This document shows, piece after piece, positions 1-6,176 of a stretch of DNA of 10,462 bases (positions are counted from its first letter, which is position 1; the number at the start of each line of letters is the position of its first letter). The notes beneath the pieces were generated by a model. The model was given only the letters and a program-made list of their open reading frames with translations, was not told the origin of the DNA and did not search any database. The stretch spans positions 1-10,462 of the forward strand of contig DATKVJ010000175.1 in the NCBI GenBank assembly GCA_035530135.1, written 5' to 3'. This DNA comes from CAIYYX01 sp035530135 (GTDB taxonomy: Bacteria; Pseudomonadota; Gammaproteobacteria; Burkholderiales; Rhodocyclaceae). A program made the position numbers and the translations under genes.

Positions 1-245
1 GCATCCATGCAGGTGCCGCACACGCCGACCTCTCCATTGCGCCGGATCACCGCGCCCAGCATGACGCCGATGTTGTAGTAGCCCTGGGGCAGCTTTTGTC
101 CGGATTTCGCGCAGGCCGCCGCGTCGCCGATCAGAAACACCTTGACCTCCACGTCCTTGTTCGCCGCCGAACGGGCGAGCCGCAAGCCGTTGTAGCTGCG
201 TTCCGAACCATACGGCCCGTCGTTGAGAATGAACAGTGCTTTCAT
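1..245 (-). CDS. DsrE-family sulfur-relay-like protein (C-terminus outside window)
   Basis: A leftward gene truncated by the window edge; 81 complete codons are visible. The N-terminus (MKALFILNDGPYGSER) has the beta-strand/loop opening of DsrE/YchN-like proteins. It is followed by the family-typical DAAACAKSGQK segment (Cys45) and a CGTCMDA motif (Cys76, Cys79) near the cut end. Family members are small cytoplasmic alpha/beta proteins, some of which pass sulfur on a conserved cysteine; this subgroup has no firmly assigned substrate. The ATG at 245 is preceded by a strong purine-rich ribosome site (GGGGGGAG about 3 nt upstream). It lies 172 bp downstream of the yjbQ-like gene, so it may have its own promoter. 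Family assignment is fairly sure; function is not. Confidence 0.88.
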   Translation of the reverse strand, partial: MKALFILNDGPYGSERSYNGLRLARSAANKDVEVKVFLIGDAAACAKSGQKLPQGYYNIGVMLGAVIRRNGEVGVCGTCMD

Positions 246-270
246 GGCTCCCCCCTGCCGAGTAAATAAT

Positions 271-289
271 GCCACATAGTCTATGCAGC
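271..289. repeat. Short imperfect dyad upstream of the DsrE-family gene
   Basis: CATAG (275-279), one central T, then CTATG (281-285) form a perfect 5-bp inverted repeat. GC/GC pairs flank it after two mismatches, giving a 19-bp dyad. It sits 26 bp upstream of the DsrE-family start in an AT-richer patch, where a promoter or operator would be expected. It is too short to exclude chance. Confidence 0.2.
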
Positions 290-372
290 ATTGAGTTTAG
301 TTTGCGCCAGCGGTCGAAGCTATTGAGACCGCAGAGAGCAATTCGTTCAGGATGGTGTGAAGCAGGGCACGG

Positions 373-395
373 TTGCACCTGGCCCCTGGCCGCAA
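373..395. repeat. Stem-loop downstream of the yjbQ-like gene
   Basis: TTGC (373-376) can pair with GCAA (392-395), and inside these GGCC (381-384) can pair with GGCC (388-391) across a CCT loop, with an unpaired ACCT on one side. It begins about 22 bp beyond the yjbQ-like stop in the direction of transcription. No T-run follows, so it is not a standard intrinsic terminator; at most it is a weak 3'-end structure. Confidence 0.2.
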
Positions 396-417
396 GTTGC
401 CTTACGTCCTTCGATCG

Positions 418-831
418 CTATCCGACGACGGTCACCACGATCCGTCGCAGGTGCGATCCCGCGCGATGCTCCCACAAGTAGATTCCCTGCCAAGTGCCAA
501 GCAACAGTTCTCCGTCGCCGACCGGCACCGTCACCGAGCTGCCGGTCAGAACGCTGCGCGCGTGCGCTGCCATATCGTCGCCGCCCTCCGTGTCGTGCCG
601 GTAAGCCGGATCGCCATCCGGGGCCCATCGCGTCACCAGCATTTCAAGGTCGCGGCGCACCGCGGGATCGGCGTTCTCGGTGATCATCAGCGAGCAACTG
701 GTGTGCTGGGCGAAGACGTAGGCGATACCGGCCCCGACGCCCGACGAACCGACCAGCCCGGCGACCTCGGCGGTGATATCCGTCGTGCCGCGGCCGAGGG
801 TGCGGATCTCGATGAGCTGCTGATAGGACAT
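418..831 (-). CDS. YjbQ family protein (UPF0047; secondary thiamine-phosphate synthase family)
   Basis: The 137-residue protein matches the usual size of the YjbQ/UPF0047 family and carries its signatures in order: an HTSCSL motif (43-48) followed by the E52-N53-x-D55 cluster; a D85-D86-M-A-A-H90 segment; and GTWQGIYLWEHR (112-123) near the C-terminus. The conserved histidines and acidic residues are thought to form a metal or phosphate pocket. The E. coli homologue has been reported to have weak thiamine-phosphate synthase activity, hence the database name, but the physiological role is uncertain. The frame stays open to 930; I chose the ATG at 831 because the family begins at this MSYQQ-like strand and the upstream residues look non-coding. 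It lies 46 bp after the MAPEG gene and may share its transcript. Confidence 0.92.
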   Translation of the reverse strand: MSYQQLIEIRTLGRGTTDITAEVAGLVGSSGVGAGIAYVFAQHTSCSLMITENADPAVRRDLEMLVTRWAPDGDPAYRHDTEGGDDMAAHARSVLTGSSVTVPVGDGELLLGTWQGIYLWEHRAGSHLRRIVVTVVG

Positions 832-877
832 GCTGCAAGCTACTCGCGGCTGAACGGCCTCGGGTACCCCGGGCGGC

Positions 878-1270
878 TCACGCCAGGCTGTGCGCGAGGC
901 CCCAGGCGGCGCCCAGCCACAGCGCGGCAAACGCCAGGAAGGAGAGGCCGAAGGCGGCGCCGCGCTTGGCCGGATCCTGCTGGTAGGCGAGCGCGTACCA
1001 GACGCGCACCAGCAGCCAGACCAGGCCGAGGAGTCCGGCGAGGCGGTCGCCGGAATAGACGGCGCACAGCCACAGCGCCGGCAGCATCTGTACGGCGTTC
1101 TCCAGCGTGTTCATCTGGATCCGGAAGGCGCGATCGAACATTTCGTGCCCGCTCGTCGCCGGCGCCTTGACGCCGTAGCGGCCGCGCGCCCGCCCGACGT
1201 TGGCCGCGGTGGCGAAGAGCAGGAGCAGAACGAGCAGGGTGACAGCGGCTGTGTACGGATAGAGGTTCAT
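878..1270 (-). CDS. MAPEG-family integral membrane protein
   Basis: A 130-residue hydrophobic protein with about four predicted membrane segments: roughly residues 5-23, 58-72, 78-95 and 105-128. The loop after the first helix carries FDRAFRIQMNTLEN (45-58), the hallmark R-x-x-x-N-x-x-E segment of the MAPEG superfamily (microsomal glutathione transferases and eicosanoid-metabolism proteins). Bacterial members of this size are inner-membrane proteins with mostly unassigned substrates; some conjugate glutathione to lipophilic electrophiles. Whether this one binds glutathione cannot be told from sequence. The ATG at 1270 is the natural start, giving a short N-terminus directly before helix 1. 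The upstream gap (1271-1423) holds a dyad and a TATATT that could be its promoter. Confidence 0.9.
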   Translation of the reverse strand: MNLYPYTAAVTLLVLLLLFATAANVGRARGRYGVKAPATSGHEMFDRAFRIQMNTLENAVQMLPALWLCAVYSGDRLAGLLGLVWLLVRVWYALAYQQDPAKRGAAFGLSFLAFAALWLGAAWGLAHSLA

Positions 1271-1297
1271 GATCGCCTAGGTGTCGGGAGAAATGCC

Positions 1298-1321
1298 CCG
1301 CAATATAGCGGTAATCTCCGC
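1298..1321. promoter_or_regulatory. Candidate promoter with overlapping CCGC/GCGG dyads upstream of the MAPEG gene
   Basis: CCGC (1298-1301), GCGG (1308-1311) and CCGC (1318-1321) are evenly spaced by 6 bp, so the middle arm can pair with either neighbour. On the minus strand the first spacer reads TATATT (1307 to 1302), a -10-like hexamer 31 bp upstream of the MAPEG ATG. No good -35 is seen. It could be a promoter overlapped by an operator, but the arms are short. Confidence 0.25.
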
Positions 1322-1423
1322 TCTTGGGGAAGGCTGCGTGCTTGGACTGCGGTGGGGACAAACCGGCCGGGGCATCGCCGCCTCCCGTCTTCGCAATCAC
1401 TCCATCCCCAGCATTCAGGCCCT

Positions 1424-1861
1424 TCAGGTGCGCAGCGGATGCATCCAGACGAACAGCGCCTGAGCCTGCGACTCGGCGAGGCGGGCGAGTTCGCCGAGTT
1501 CGGCGAGCATCGCGGCGATCACCTCATCCTCCCATTGTTCGGATTCGAATTCCTCGGTCGCCGCCAGTTCGGCAGCGACTTGCTCCAGCGCTTCCTCGTC
1601 GAGTCCGGCCAGTCGCTCCATCGCCTCGTCGGCGAGGCGCAGCACCAATGCCCCCTCGACGGTCGAGACATAGAGCGGCTCGTAGCGTGTGAGCGCGTCG
1701 TCGAACGGGTCGCCGGTCAGCAGGCAGTGCAGGGTCGCGATCTTGGCGGTGTCGACGTCGCGCAACTCGATGCCGCTCCATTCGTCGACGGGATGCAGCG
1801 ATTCGCCGATCGCTTCGATCTCGTGGTCTTCGGCGGCGACGATGTTGGTCAGGATTGCCAT
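1424..1861 (-). CDS. Conserved-looking hypothetical acidic protein, co-transcribed with amrBAS
   Basis: I do not recognise this 145-residue protein with confidence. It is soluble, with no signal or membrane segment, and very acidic, with a helical Glu/Ala/Leu-rich stretch over about residues 80-130. It opens MAILTNIVAAEDHEIEAIGE and ends FVWMHPLRT. The segment DEWSGIELRDVDTAKIATLH followed by CLLTGDPFDDA vaguely recalls the YfbM/DUF1877 family (a W/D-rich segment before LHxxLTG), but this is weak. The ATG at 1861 is chosen over a TTG six codons upstream because GGAG lies 9 nt before it. The gene begins only 27 bp after the amrS stop, so it is probably on the amr transcript. A role with the AmmeMemoRadiSam proteins is inferred from position only. 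Confidence 0.85.
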   Translation of the reverse strand: MAILTNIVAAEDHEIEAIGESLHPVDEWSGIELRDVDTAKIATLHCLLTGDPFDDALTRYEPLYVSTVEGALVLRLADEAMERLAGLDEEALEQVAAELAATEEFESEQWEDEVIAAMLAELGELARLAESQAQALFVWMHPLRT

Positions 1862-1888
1862 GCTGCTGTTCTCCGTCAAGTCTTCCGC

Positions 1889-2983
1889 TCAGGTGGCGGC
1901 GGGCAGCGCCATCCGCACCGGGATCCGACGCGAGCCGAAGGGCTTGCCGTAATGCCCGTAGCGGCCCGCGATTGCCGTGCCGCAAGCCTTGCAGCGGCCA
2001 TCGTCGGTGAGCTCGTAGTGCAGGATCTCGTACCAGTCGCGCTCGATGACCGCCTTCTTGCAGCCCGGGCAGAAGGTGGTGTCGCCCTCGACGTCGTGGA
2101 TGTTCCCCGTATAGACGTAGTGCAGGCCGGCGTCCTGCGCGATGCGGCGGGCGTTTGACAGCGTCTCCTTCGGCGTCGGCGGGGCGTCGAGCAACTTGTA
2201 GTCGGGATGGAAGGCGGAGAAGTGCAGCGGCACCTCCGGCCCCAGTTCTTTCATGACCCACCGCGACAGCTCGGTGACTTCGTGCTCGGAGTCGTTGTGC
2301 CCGGGGATCAAGAGCGTGGTGATCTCCAGCCAGCAATCGGTTTCGTGGTGCACGTAGGCGAGCGTGTCGAGTACCTCCTTCAGGTGGCCGCCGCAAAGCT
2401 TGAGGTAGAACTCCTCGGTGAAGGCCTTGAGGTCGATGTTGGCGGCGTCCATCTTGGCGTAGAACTCCCGCCGCGCCGCTTCGCGCATGTAGCCGGCGGT
2501 CACGGCGACCGTCTGTAGACTTCGCTCGTGGCAGGCGTCGGCGGTGTCCATCGCGTATTCCGCGAAGATCACCGGGTCGTTGTAGGTGAAGGCGACGCTC
2601 TTGCAACCGTGCTCGAGCGCCGCGGCGGCGATGGCCTTCGGCGAGGCCGCATCCATCAGCGTGTCCATCTCGCGCGACTTGGAGATATCCCAGTTCTGGC
2701 AGAACTTGCAGGCGAGGTTGCAGCCGGCGGTGCCGAAGGAGAACACGCTGCTGCCGGGATAGAAGTTGTAGAGCGGCTTTTTTTCGATCGGATCGATGCA
2801 GAAGCCGGAACTGCGGCCGTAGGTGGTGAGCACCATTTTCCCGTCGGCCATCATGCGCACGAAGCAGGCGCCGCGCTGGCCCTCATGCAGTTTGCAGTCG
2901 CGCGGGCACAGATCGCACTGGATGCGGCCGCCTTCGATCGCATGCCACCAGCGGGCGGGATGCATGCTCTCTGGAACGCTCAT
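1889..2983 (-). CDS. amrS: AmmeMemoRadiSam system radical SAM enzyme
   Basis: A 364-residue radical SAM protein, last of the amrB-amrA-amrS trio. The [4Fe-4S]/SAM motif CNLACKFC provides Cys88, Cys92 and Cys95 just after the FSFGTAG strand, as in PflA-like activases. Two further cysteine sets are visible: N-terminal C23, C26, C30 and C40 (CDLCPRDC plus a later Cys), and a C-terminal zinc-ribbon-like pair of knuckles C305-x2-C308 and C331-x2-C334. The SAM-barrel middle region has family segments such as AFTYNDP, NIDLKAF and IPGHND. The substrate is unknown for the family. The ATG at 2983 is preferred to one at 3004 because AGGAG lies 8 nt upstream and it forms a 4-bp ATGA overlap with the amrA stop. 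It presumably acts in the cytoplasm with AmrA and AmrB. Confidence 0.95.
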   Translation of the reverse strand: MSVPESMHPARWWHAIEGGRIQCDLCPRDCKLHEGQRGACFVRMMADGKMVLTTYGRSSGFCIDPIEKKPLYNFYPGSSVFSFGTAGCNLACKFCQNWDISKSREMDTLMDAASPKAIAAAALEHGCKSVAFTYNDPVIFAEYAMDTADACHERSLQTVAVTAGYMREAARREFYAKMDAANIDLKAFTEEFYLKLCGGHLKEVLDTLAYVHHETDCWLEITTLLIPGHNDSEHEVTELSRWVMKELGPEVPLHFSAFHPDYKLLDAPPTPKETLSNARRIAQDAGLHYVYTGNIHDVEGDTTFCPGCKKAVIERDWYEILHYELTDDGRCKACGTAIAGRYGHYGKPFGSRRIPVRMALPAAT

Positions 2984-3534
2984 GACCGTTTCTCCTCTTT
3001 CCATTTCTGCACCTGGTAGCGGGATAGCCTGACCTCCTCGCTCCAGAAATCGGGCGGCAGGCCGGCCTTGATCTTGAGTTGGGCCAGGAACTGACGCGGG
3101 TCGGACAGGCTCTCCCAGACCTGGGGCAGGAAGGTGCTGCGCAGGCTGAAGTGCTCGAAGACGACGCCGTCTATGCCCGGGCGCAGTTGGTGCAGCGCTT
3201 CTGCCTCGCTGGCGAAGGACAGCGGCTGGGCTTGGGAGAGCAGCGACACCTCGACCCTGATCAGCGACAGTTCTTCTCGCGCCAGCGGTGGAAAACGCGG
3301 ATCTCGGAAGGCGGCTGCGAAGGCGTTGGCGCGGACGTCCTGGCCCAGCGCTCGCCTGGCTTCGAGCGAGCCGATGCAGCCGCGCAATCCCCCTTCCTTG
3401 GTGAGCGTGACGAAGCTGGCGCCGGGCAGCGCCAGTTCCGGAGCGTTCGTCTCGGGTAGCCGCGCCTCCCCGAACCGCTCGGCGATGGCGCCTCTCGCCA
3501 GCATCAGCAGCGCCGGGCCGAGCTCGTCATTCAT
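2980..3534 (-). CDS. amrA: AmmeMemoRadiSam system protein A (AMMECR1 domain)
   Basis: A 184-residue protein that is almost entirely one AMMECR1 domain. The diagnostic motif LRGCIGSLE lies at residues 50-58, with Cys53 the invariant cysteine. Further family segments are AFRDPRFPPL and the C-terminal TFLPQVWE. Human AMMECR1 is linked to a multi-symptom X-linked syndrome, but neither the eukaryotic nor the prokaryotic protein has an established enzymatic activity. The ATG at 3534 overlaps the end of amrB by 8 bp (ATGAATGA) with no strong ribosome site, implying translation coupled to amrB. The stop overlaps the amrS start by 4 bp. In bacteria this domain is often encoded beside or fused to MEMO proteins, supporting a shared process. 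Confidence 0.95.
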   Translation of the reverse strand: MNDELGPALLMLARGAIAERFGEARLPETNAPELALPGASFVTLTKEGGLRGCIGSLEARRALGQDVRANAFAAAFRDPRFPPLAREELSLIRVEVSLLSQAQPLSFASEAEALHQLRPGIDGVVFEHFSLRSTFLPQVWESLSDPRQFLAQLKIKAGLPPDFWSEEVRLSRYQVQKWKEEKRS

Positions 3535-4342
3535 CGCCGCTCGCAGCGCCGAAGGCGAAGGCGCCGTAACCGACCACGCGCGACTTGTCCCCGGCGGTGT
3601 CCCCGGAATTGCGCAGATCGAGGAGCCGCGGCACCAGCCCGCGCCGCTTGGCGCAGCTGATCAGGCCATTGACCGGGATGGCGCCGCAGGCCCGGTCGAA
3701 GTCGGACAGCGGCGACAGCGCCAGGATCTGCTCGGCGGTGTTCCGATCGAGGCGCTGGGCCTCGGCGTAGGCGTGGTAATGGGAGAGGTCGGAACTCACC
3801 ACGATCAGCGTCTCCGGTCCGCCCCATACCCGGTCGAGGACCTCCGCGACTTCCTGCATCGTCGCGTCGCCGACGGCCAGCGGCAGCAAGCTGAAGTCAT
3901 CCAGCGCGGATTGCAGGAAGGGCAGTTGCACCTCGAGCGAATGCTCCAGCGCGTGCGGGGCGTCGCTTTGCGTCACCTGCGGCAGATCGAGCAGCGTCTG
4001 CGCCAGCGCCACATCCAGGGATACCGTTCCCAGCGGCGTCGCGAAGGCGCCGGCCAGCGGCAGCGCCAGGCCGGAGAGCGCCACTCGGTGGGCCGGGCCG
4101 AGCAGCACCACGCGGCGGATGGTGTGCCGCGCTGCCGCCAGCGCGGCGTAGGCGCTGGCCGCGACCGGACCGGAATAGACGTAGCCGGCGTGGGGCACGA
4201 TCAAGGCCTTGGGCGCGGGCCCGGATTGCGCCGGCGCGGCGGCCCTGATCAGGGCGCCGACGTCGTCGGCGAGCTCGCTCGGAGAATCGGGGTAGAACAT
4301 CCCGGCGACGGCGGCCGGGCGGATCTTGAGTGCGGTATTCAT
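3527..4342 (-). CDS. amrB: AmmeMemoRadiSam system protein B (MEMO-like)
   Basis: A 271-residue MEMO-family protein, first gene of the amr operon. The fold is related to extradiol dioxygenases (LigB). Metal-site residues of human MEMO1 have clear counterparts: His51 in PHAGYVYSG, His85 in LLGPAHR and Cys219 in the RACG segment. EHSLEVQLPF (133-142) and SSDLSHY (183-189) are further family hallmarks. Human MEMO1 binds iron or copper, but what the bacterial protein does is not known. The ATG at 4342 has GGAGG 6 nt upstream and yields the typical N-terminus (IRPAAVAGMFYP); an upstream start at 4399 adds residues unlike the family. It is divergent from ispD with 121 bp between them, where an amr promoter must lie, although no convincing -35/-10 pair is visible on that strand. 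Confidence 0.95.
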   Translation of the reverse strand: MNTALKIRPAAVAGMFYPDSPSELADDVGALIRAAAPAQSGPAPKALIVPHAGYVYSGPVAASAYAALAAARHTIRRVVLLGPAHRVALSGLALPLAGAFATPLGTVSLDVALAQTLLDLPQVTQSDAPHALEHSLEVQLPFLQSALDDFSLLPLAVGDATMQEVAEVLDRVWGGPETLIVVSSDLSHYHAYAEAQRLDRNTAEQILALSPLSDFDRACGAIPVNGLISCAKRRGLVPRLLDLRNSGDTAGDKSRVVGYGAFAFGAASGDE

Positions 4343-4427
4343 GTCTGTCCTCCGCTGATCACGATGCCTGGTCGGAAAGATGAATAAAGCATAATCCAAA
4401 TCCGCCCCGGAGGATATTCGATGCCGG

Positions 4428-4457
4428 CTGGCACGCGGCGATTCTAATCCTTACAAT
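4428..4457 (+). promoter_or_regulatory. Candidate ispD promoter placed for a leaderless transcript
   Basis: TACAAT (4452-4457) is a good -10 hexamer lying exactly 6 nt before the ispD ATG. CTGGCA (4428-4433) matches 4 of 6 bases of the -35 consensus with an 18-bp spacer. Transcription would begin at or next to the start codon, which fits the absence of a clear Shine-Dalgarno sequence. Confidence 0.45.
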
Positions 4458-4463
4458 CCGGGT

Positions 4464-5171
4464 ATGACGATTCCTTCCTGTTTCGCCCTGGTTCCCGCCG
4501 CCGGCAGCGGCAGCCGCATGGGCGGCGAGGCTGCGACCCGGAAGCAGTATCTGCCGCTTTGCGGCCGGCCGCTGATCCACCACGCGCTCGCGACGCTCTG
4601 CGCCGTGCCGCGCATCCTGCGCGTCTTCGTGGTGCTCTCGCCCGACGACGGCGACTGGGATCGTCACGACTGGTCGGCGCTCGCCCCCAAGCTGTCGCCG
4701 CTGTTTTGCGGCGGACAGACGCGCGCCGAGAGCGTCAGGAACGGCTTGCGCGCTACCGCCGGCCAGGTGCGCGAGCGCGACTGGATGCTGGTGCACGACG
4801 CGGCCAGGCCCTGCCTCGCGACCTGGCACGTCGATGCGCTGATCGACGCGGTCGGCAATGATGACGCCGGCGGCATACTGGCTCTGCCGGTCGCCGACAC
4901 CTTGAAGCGCGCGGACGGGGAGGGCCGCATCGCGGCCACGGTGGCGCGCGACCGGCTGTGGCAGGCGCAGACGCCGCAGATGTTCCGCCACGGCATGCTG
5001 CGCCGCGCCCTGGAGAGCTGTTCCGGCGTCACCGACGAGGCCGGGGCGATGGAGATGCTGGGCTCGCGGCCCCGGCTGGTGGCGGCCGATCCGACCAACC
5101 TCAAGGTCACCTATCCGCTCGACCTGCAACTGGCCGGGTGGATCCTGCAACATCGCGGAGTGGCGATATGA
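4464..5171 (+). CDS. ispD: 2-C-methyl-D-erythritol 4-phosphate cytidylyltransferase
   Basis: IspD joins CTP and 2-C-methyl-D-erythritol 4-phosphate to give CDP-ME, the third step of the MEP isoprenoid pathway, in the cytoplasm. The 235-residue length is typical. The nucleotide-binding N-terminus reads PAAGSGSRMGG (11-21), with catalytic Arg18 and Lys27 (RKQY). The segment QTRAESVRNGL follows at 85-95, and VHDAARP (110-116) supplies the metal-binding Asp112. AQTPQMF and the late NLKVTYPLDL segment are also family hallmarks. Start ATG 4464 gives the expected N-terminus; no upstream ribosome site is obvious. The stop overlaps the ispF start (ATGA), so the next pathway gene but one is translationally coupled. 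It is divergent from amrB. Confidence 0.97.
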   Translation: MTIPSCFALVPAAGSGSRMGGEAATRKQYLPLCGRPLIHHALATLCAVPRILRVFVVLSPDDGDWDRHDWSALAPKLSPLFCGGQTRAESVRNGLRATAGQVRERDWMLVHDAARPCLATWHVDALIDAVGNDDAGGILALPVADTLKRADGEGRIAATVARDRLWQAQTPQMFRHGMLRRALESCSGVTDEAGAMEMLGSRPRLVAADPTNLKVTYPLDLQLAGWILQHRGVAI

Positions 5172-5659
5172 ACCTACGCGTCGGTCAGGGCTTCGACGTG
5201 CACGCGCTGGTGCCGGGGCGCAGGCTCTTCATCGGCGGCGTCGAGATTCCCTTTCATAGCGGCCTCCTGGGCCATTCGGATGCCGACGTGCTGCTGCACG
5301 CGATCACCGACGCCCTGCTGGGCGCAGCGGCGCTGGGCGACATCGGCCGCCATTTCCCCGACAGCGACCCGCGCTGGGCCGGCGCCGACAGCCGAATCCT
5401 GCTGCGCGAGGCGGCGCTGCTGGTTCTGGCGGCGGGCTGGCGCGTGGGCAACGTCGATGCCACGGTGGTGGCGCGAGGGCCGAGGATCGCGCCGCACGCG
5501 GCGCAGATGGCCGCCAACATCGCCGCCGATCTCGGCATCGAGGCCGGCTGCGTCAATATCAAGGGCAAGACCACCGAGTCGCTGGGTTTCACCGGCCGCG
5601 GCGAAGGCATCGCGGCCCAGGCGGTGGCGTTGCTCGTGCCCGCCGATGGCGGCGCCTGA
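5168..5659 (+). CDS. ispF: 2-C-methyl-D-erythritol 2,4-cyclodiphosphate synthase
   Basis: IspF converts CDP-ME 2-phosphate to 2-C-methyl-D-erythritol 2,4-cyclodiphosphate with release of CMP, normally as a metal-dependent homotrimer. The 163-residue length is usual. Zinc ligands are Asp10 and His12 (GQGFDVH) and His44 (LLHAITDALLG). GHSDADV and DIGRHFPDSD are family signatures, and NIKGKTTESLGFTGRGEGI near the C-terminus contributes the cytidine/substrate site. The ATG at 5168 overlaps the ispD stop by 4 bp (ATGA). The 3' end overlaps the thpR start by 14 bp. IspE, the intervening enzyme, is not in this window. Confidence 0.97.
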   Translation: MNLRVGQGFDVHALVPGRRLFIGGVEIPFHSGLLGHSDADVLLHAITDALLGAAALGDIGRHFPDSDPRWAGADSRILLREAALLVLAAGWRVGNVDATVVARGPRIAPHAAQMAANIAADLGIEAGCVNIKGKTTESLGFTGRGEGIAAQAVALLVPADGGA

Positions 5660-6176
5660 GCGCAAGCGGCTGTTCTTCGCGCTCTGGCCGGACCCGGCCG
5701 TCAGCGACGGGCTGGCCGCGGCGGCGCGAGCCGCGCACGCCCGGTGCGGCGGCCGGATGATGCGCCGCGACGGCCTGCATCTGACCCTGGTCTTCGTCGG
5801 CGAGGTGGCTGAACCTGTCGTGGAGACCTTGCATCGGGCGGCTTCGCGGGTGAGCGCAGATGCCTTCGAGCTCAGCTTCGATCGCTACGGCTGCTGGCGC
5901 CGCAAGGGCATCGTTTGGGCCGGCTGCGCCGCCGCGCCGCCCTTGGACGAGCTCGTCGGACAGCTCGCCAGGAATCTCTCCGAGAGCGGCTTGCAGCTTG
6001 AGGAGCGGGAATTCTCGGCGCACCTGACGCTGCTGCGCAATGCGCGCTGCGCGGACTTGCCGTCATTCGAGGCGATCGACTGGCCGGTCGCCGAATTCGT
6101 CCTGGTCGAGTCGCAGCGCTCCGCGTCCGGGTCCGCCTACACCATCATCGGCAGATGGCCGCTGGCCTCGCCCTAG
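5646..6176 (+). CDS. thpR: RNA 2',3'-cyclic phosphodiesterase (LigT/2H family)
   Basis: A 176-residue 2H-phosphoesterase with the two defining HxT motifs: His45-Leu-Thr47 in GLHLTLVFVG and His126-Leu-Thr128 in SAHLTLLR. The N-terminus RLFFALWPDPAV is the typical opening strand of ThpR/LigT. Family members hydrolyse RNA 2',3'-cyclic phosphates and can ligate tRNA halves through a 2'-5' bond in vitro; the in vivo role is poorly understood. The start at 5646 lies inside the 3' end of ispF (14-bp overlap), suggesting coupled translation with the isoprenoid genes although the functions look unrelated. The stop (TAG, 6174-6176) nests with the stop of the opposing globin gene. Confidence 0.94.
   Translation: MAAPERKRLFFALWPDPAVSDGLAAAARAAHARCGGRMMRRDGLHLTLVFVGEVAEPVVETLHRAASRVSADAFELSFDRYGCWRRKGIVWAGCAAAPPLDELVGQLARNLSESGLQLEEREFSAHLTLLRNARCADLPSFEAIDWPVAEFVLVESQRSASGSAYTIIGRWPLASP

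Noticed and set aside
832..930. Upstream extension of the yjbQ-like gene to 930
   Set aside because: The extra residues do not resemble the family N-terminus and the extension runs into the MAPEG 3' end.
890..2158. Long rightward open frame (422 codons) antisense to the MAPEG, hypothetical and amrS genes
   Set aside because: It crosses three leftward genes, has no recognisable domain, and has low-complexity Arg/Gly/Val-rich composition typical of a shadow frame in high-GC DNA.
3134..4387. Rightward open frame (417 codons) antisense to amrA and amrB
   Set aside because: amrA and amrB are clearly real by motif; the antisense product is Arg/Gln/Gly-rich with no family features.
4343..4399. Upstream start for amrB at 4399
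   Set aside because: The GGAGG ribosome site and the family-typical N-terminus both support the ATG at 4342.
4429..4443. TGGCAC resembling the -24 element of a sigma-54 promoter before ispD
   Set aside because: The matching -12 TTGC element is absent at the required spacing; the sequence there reads GATTCT.
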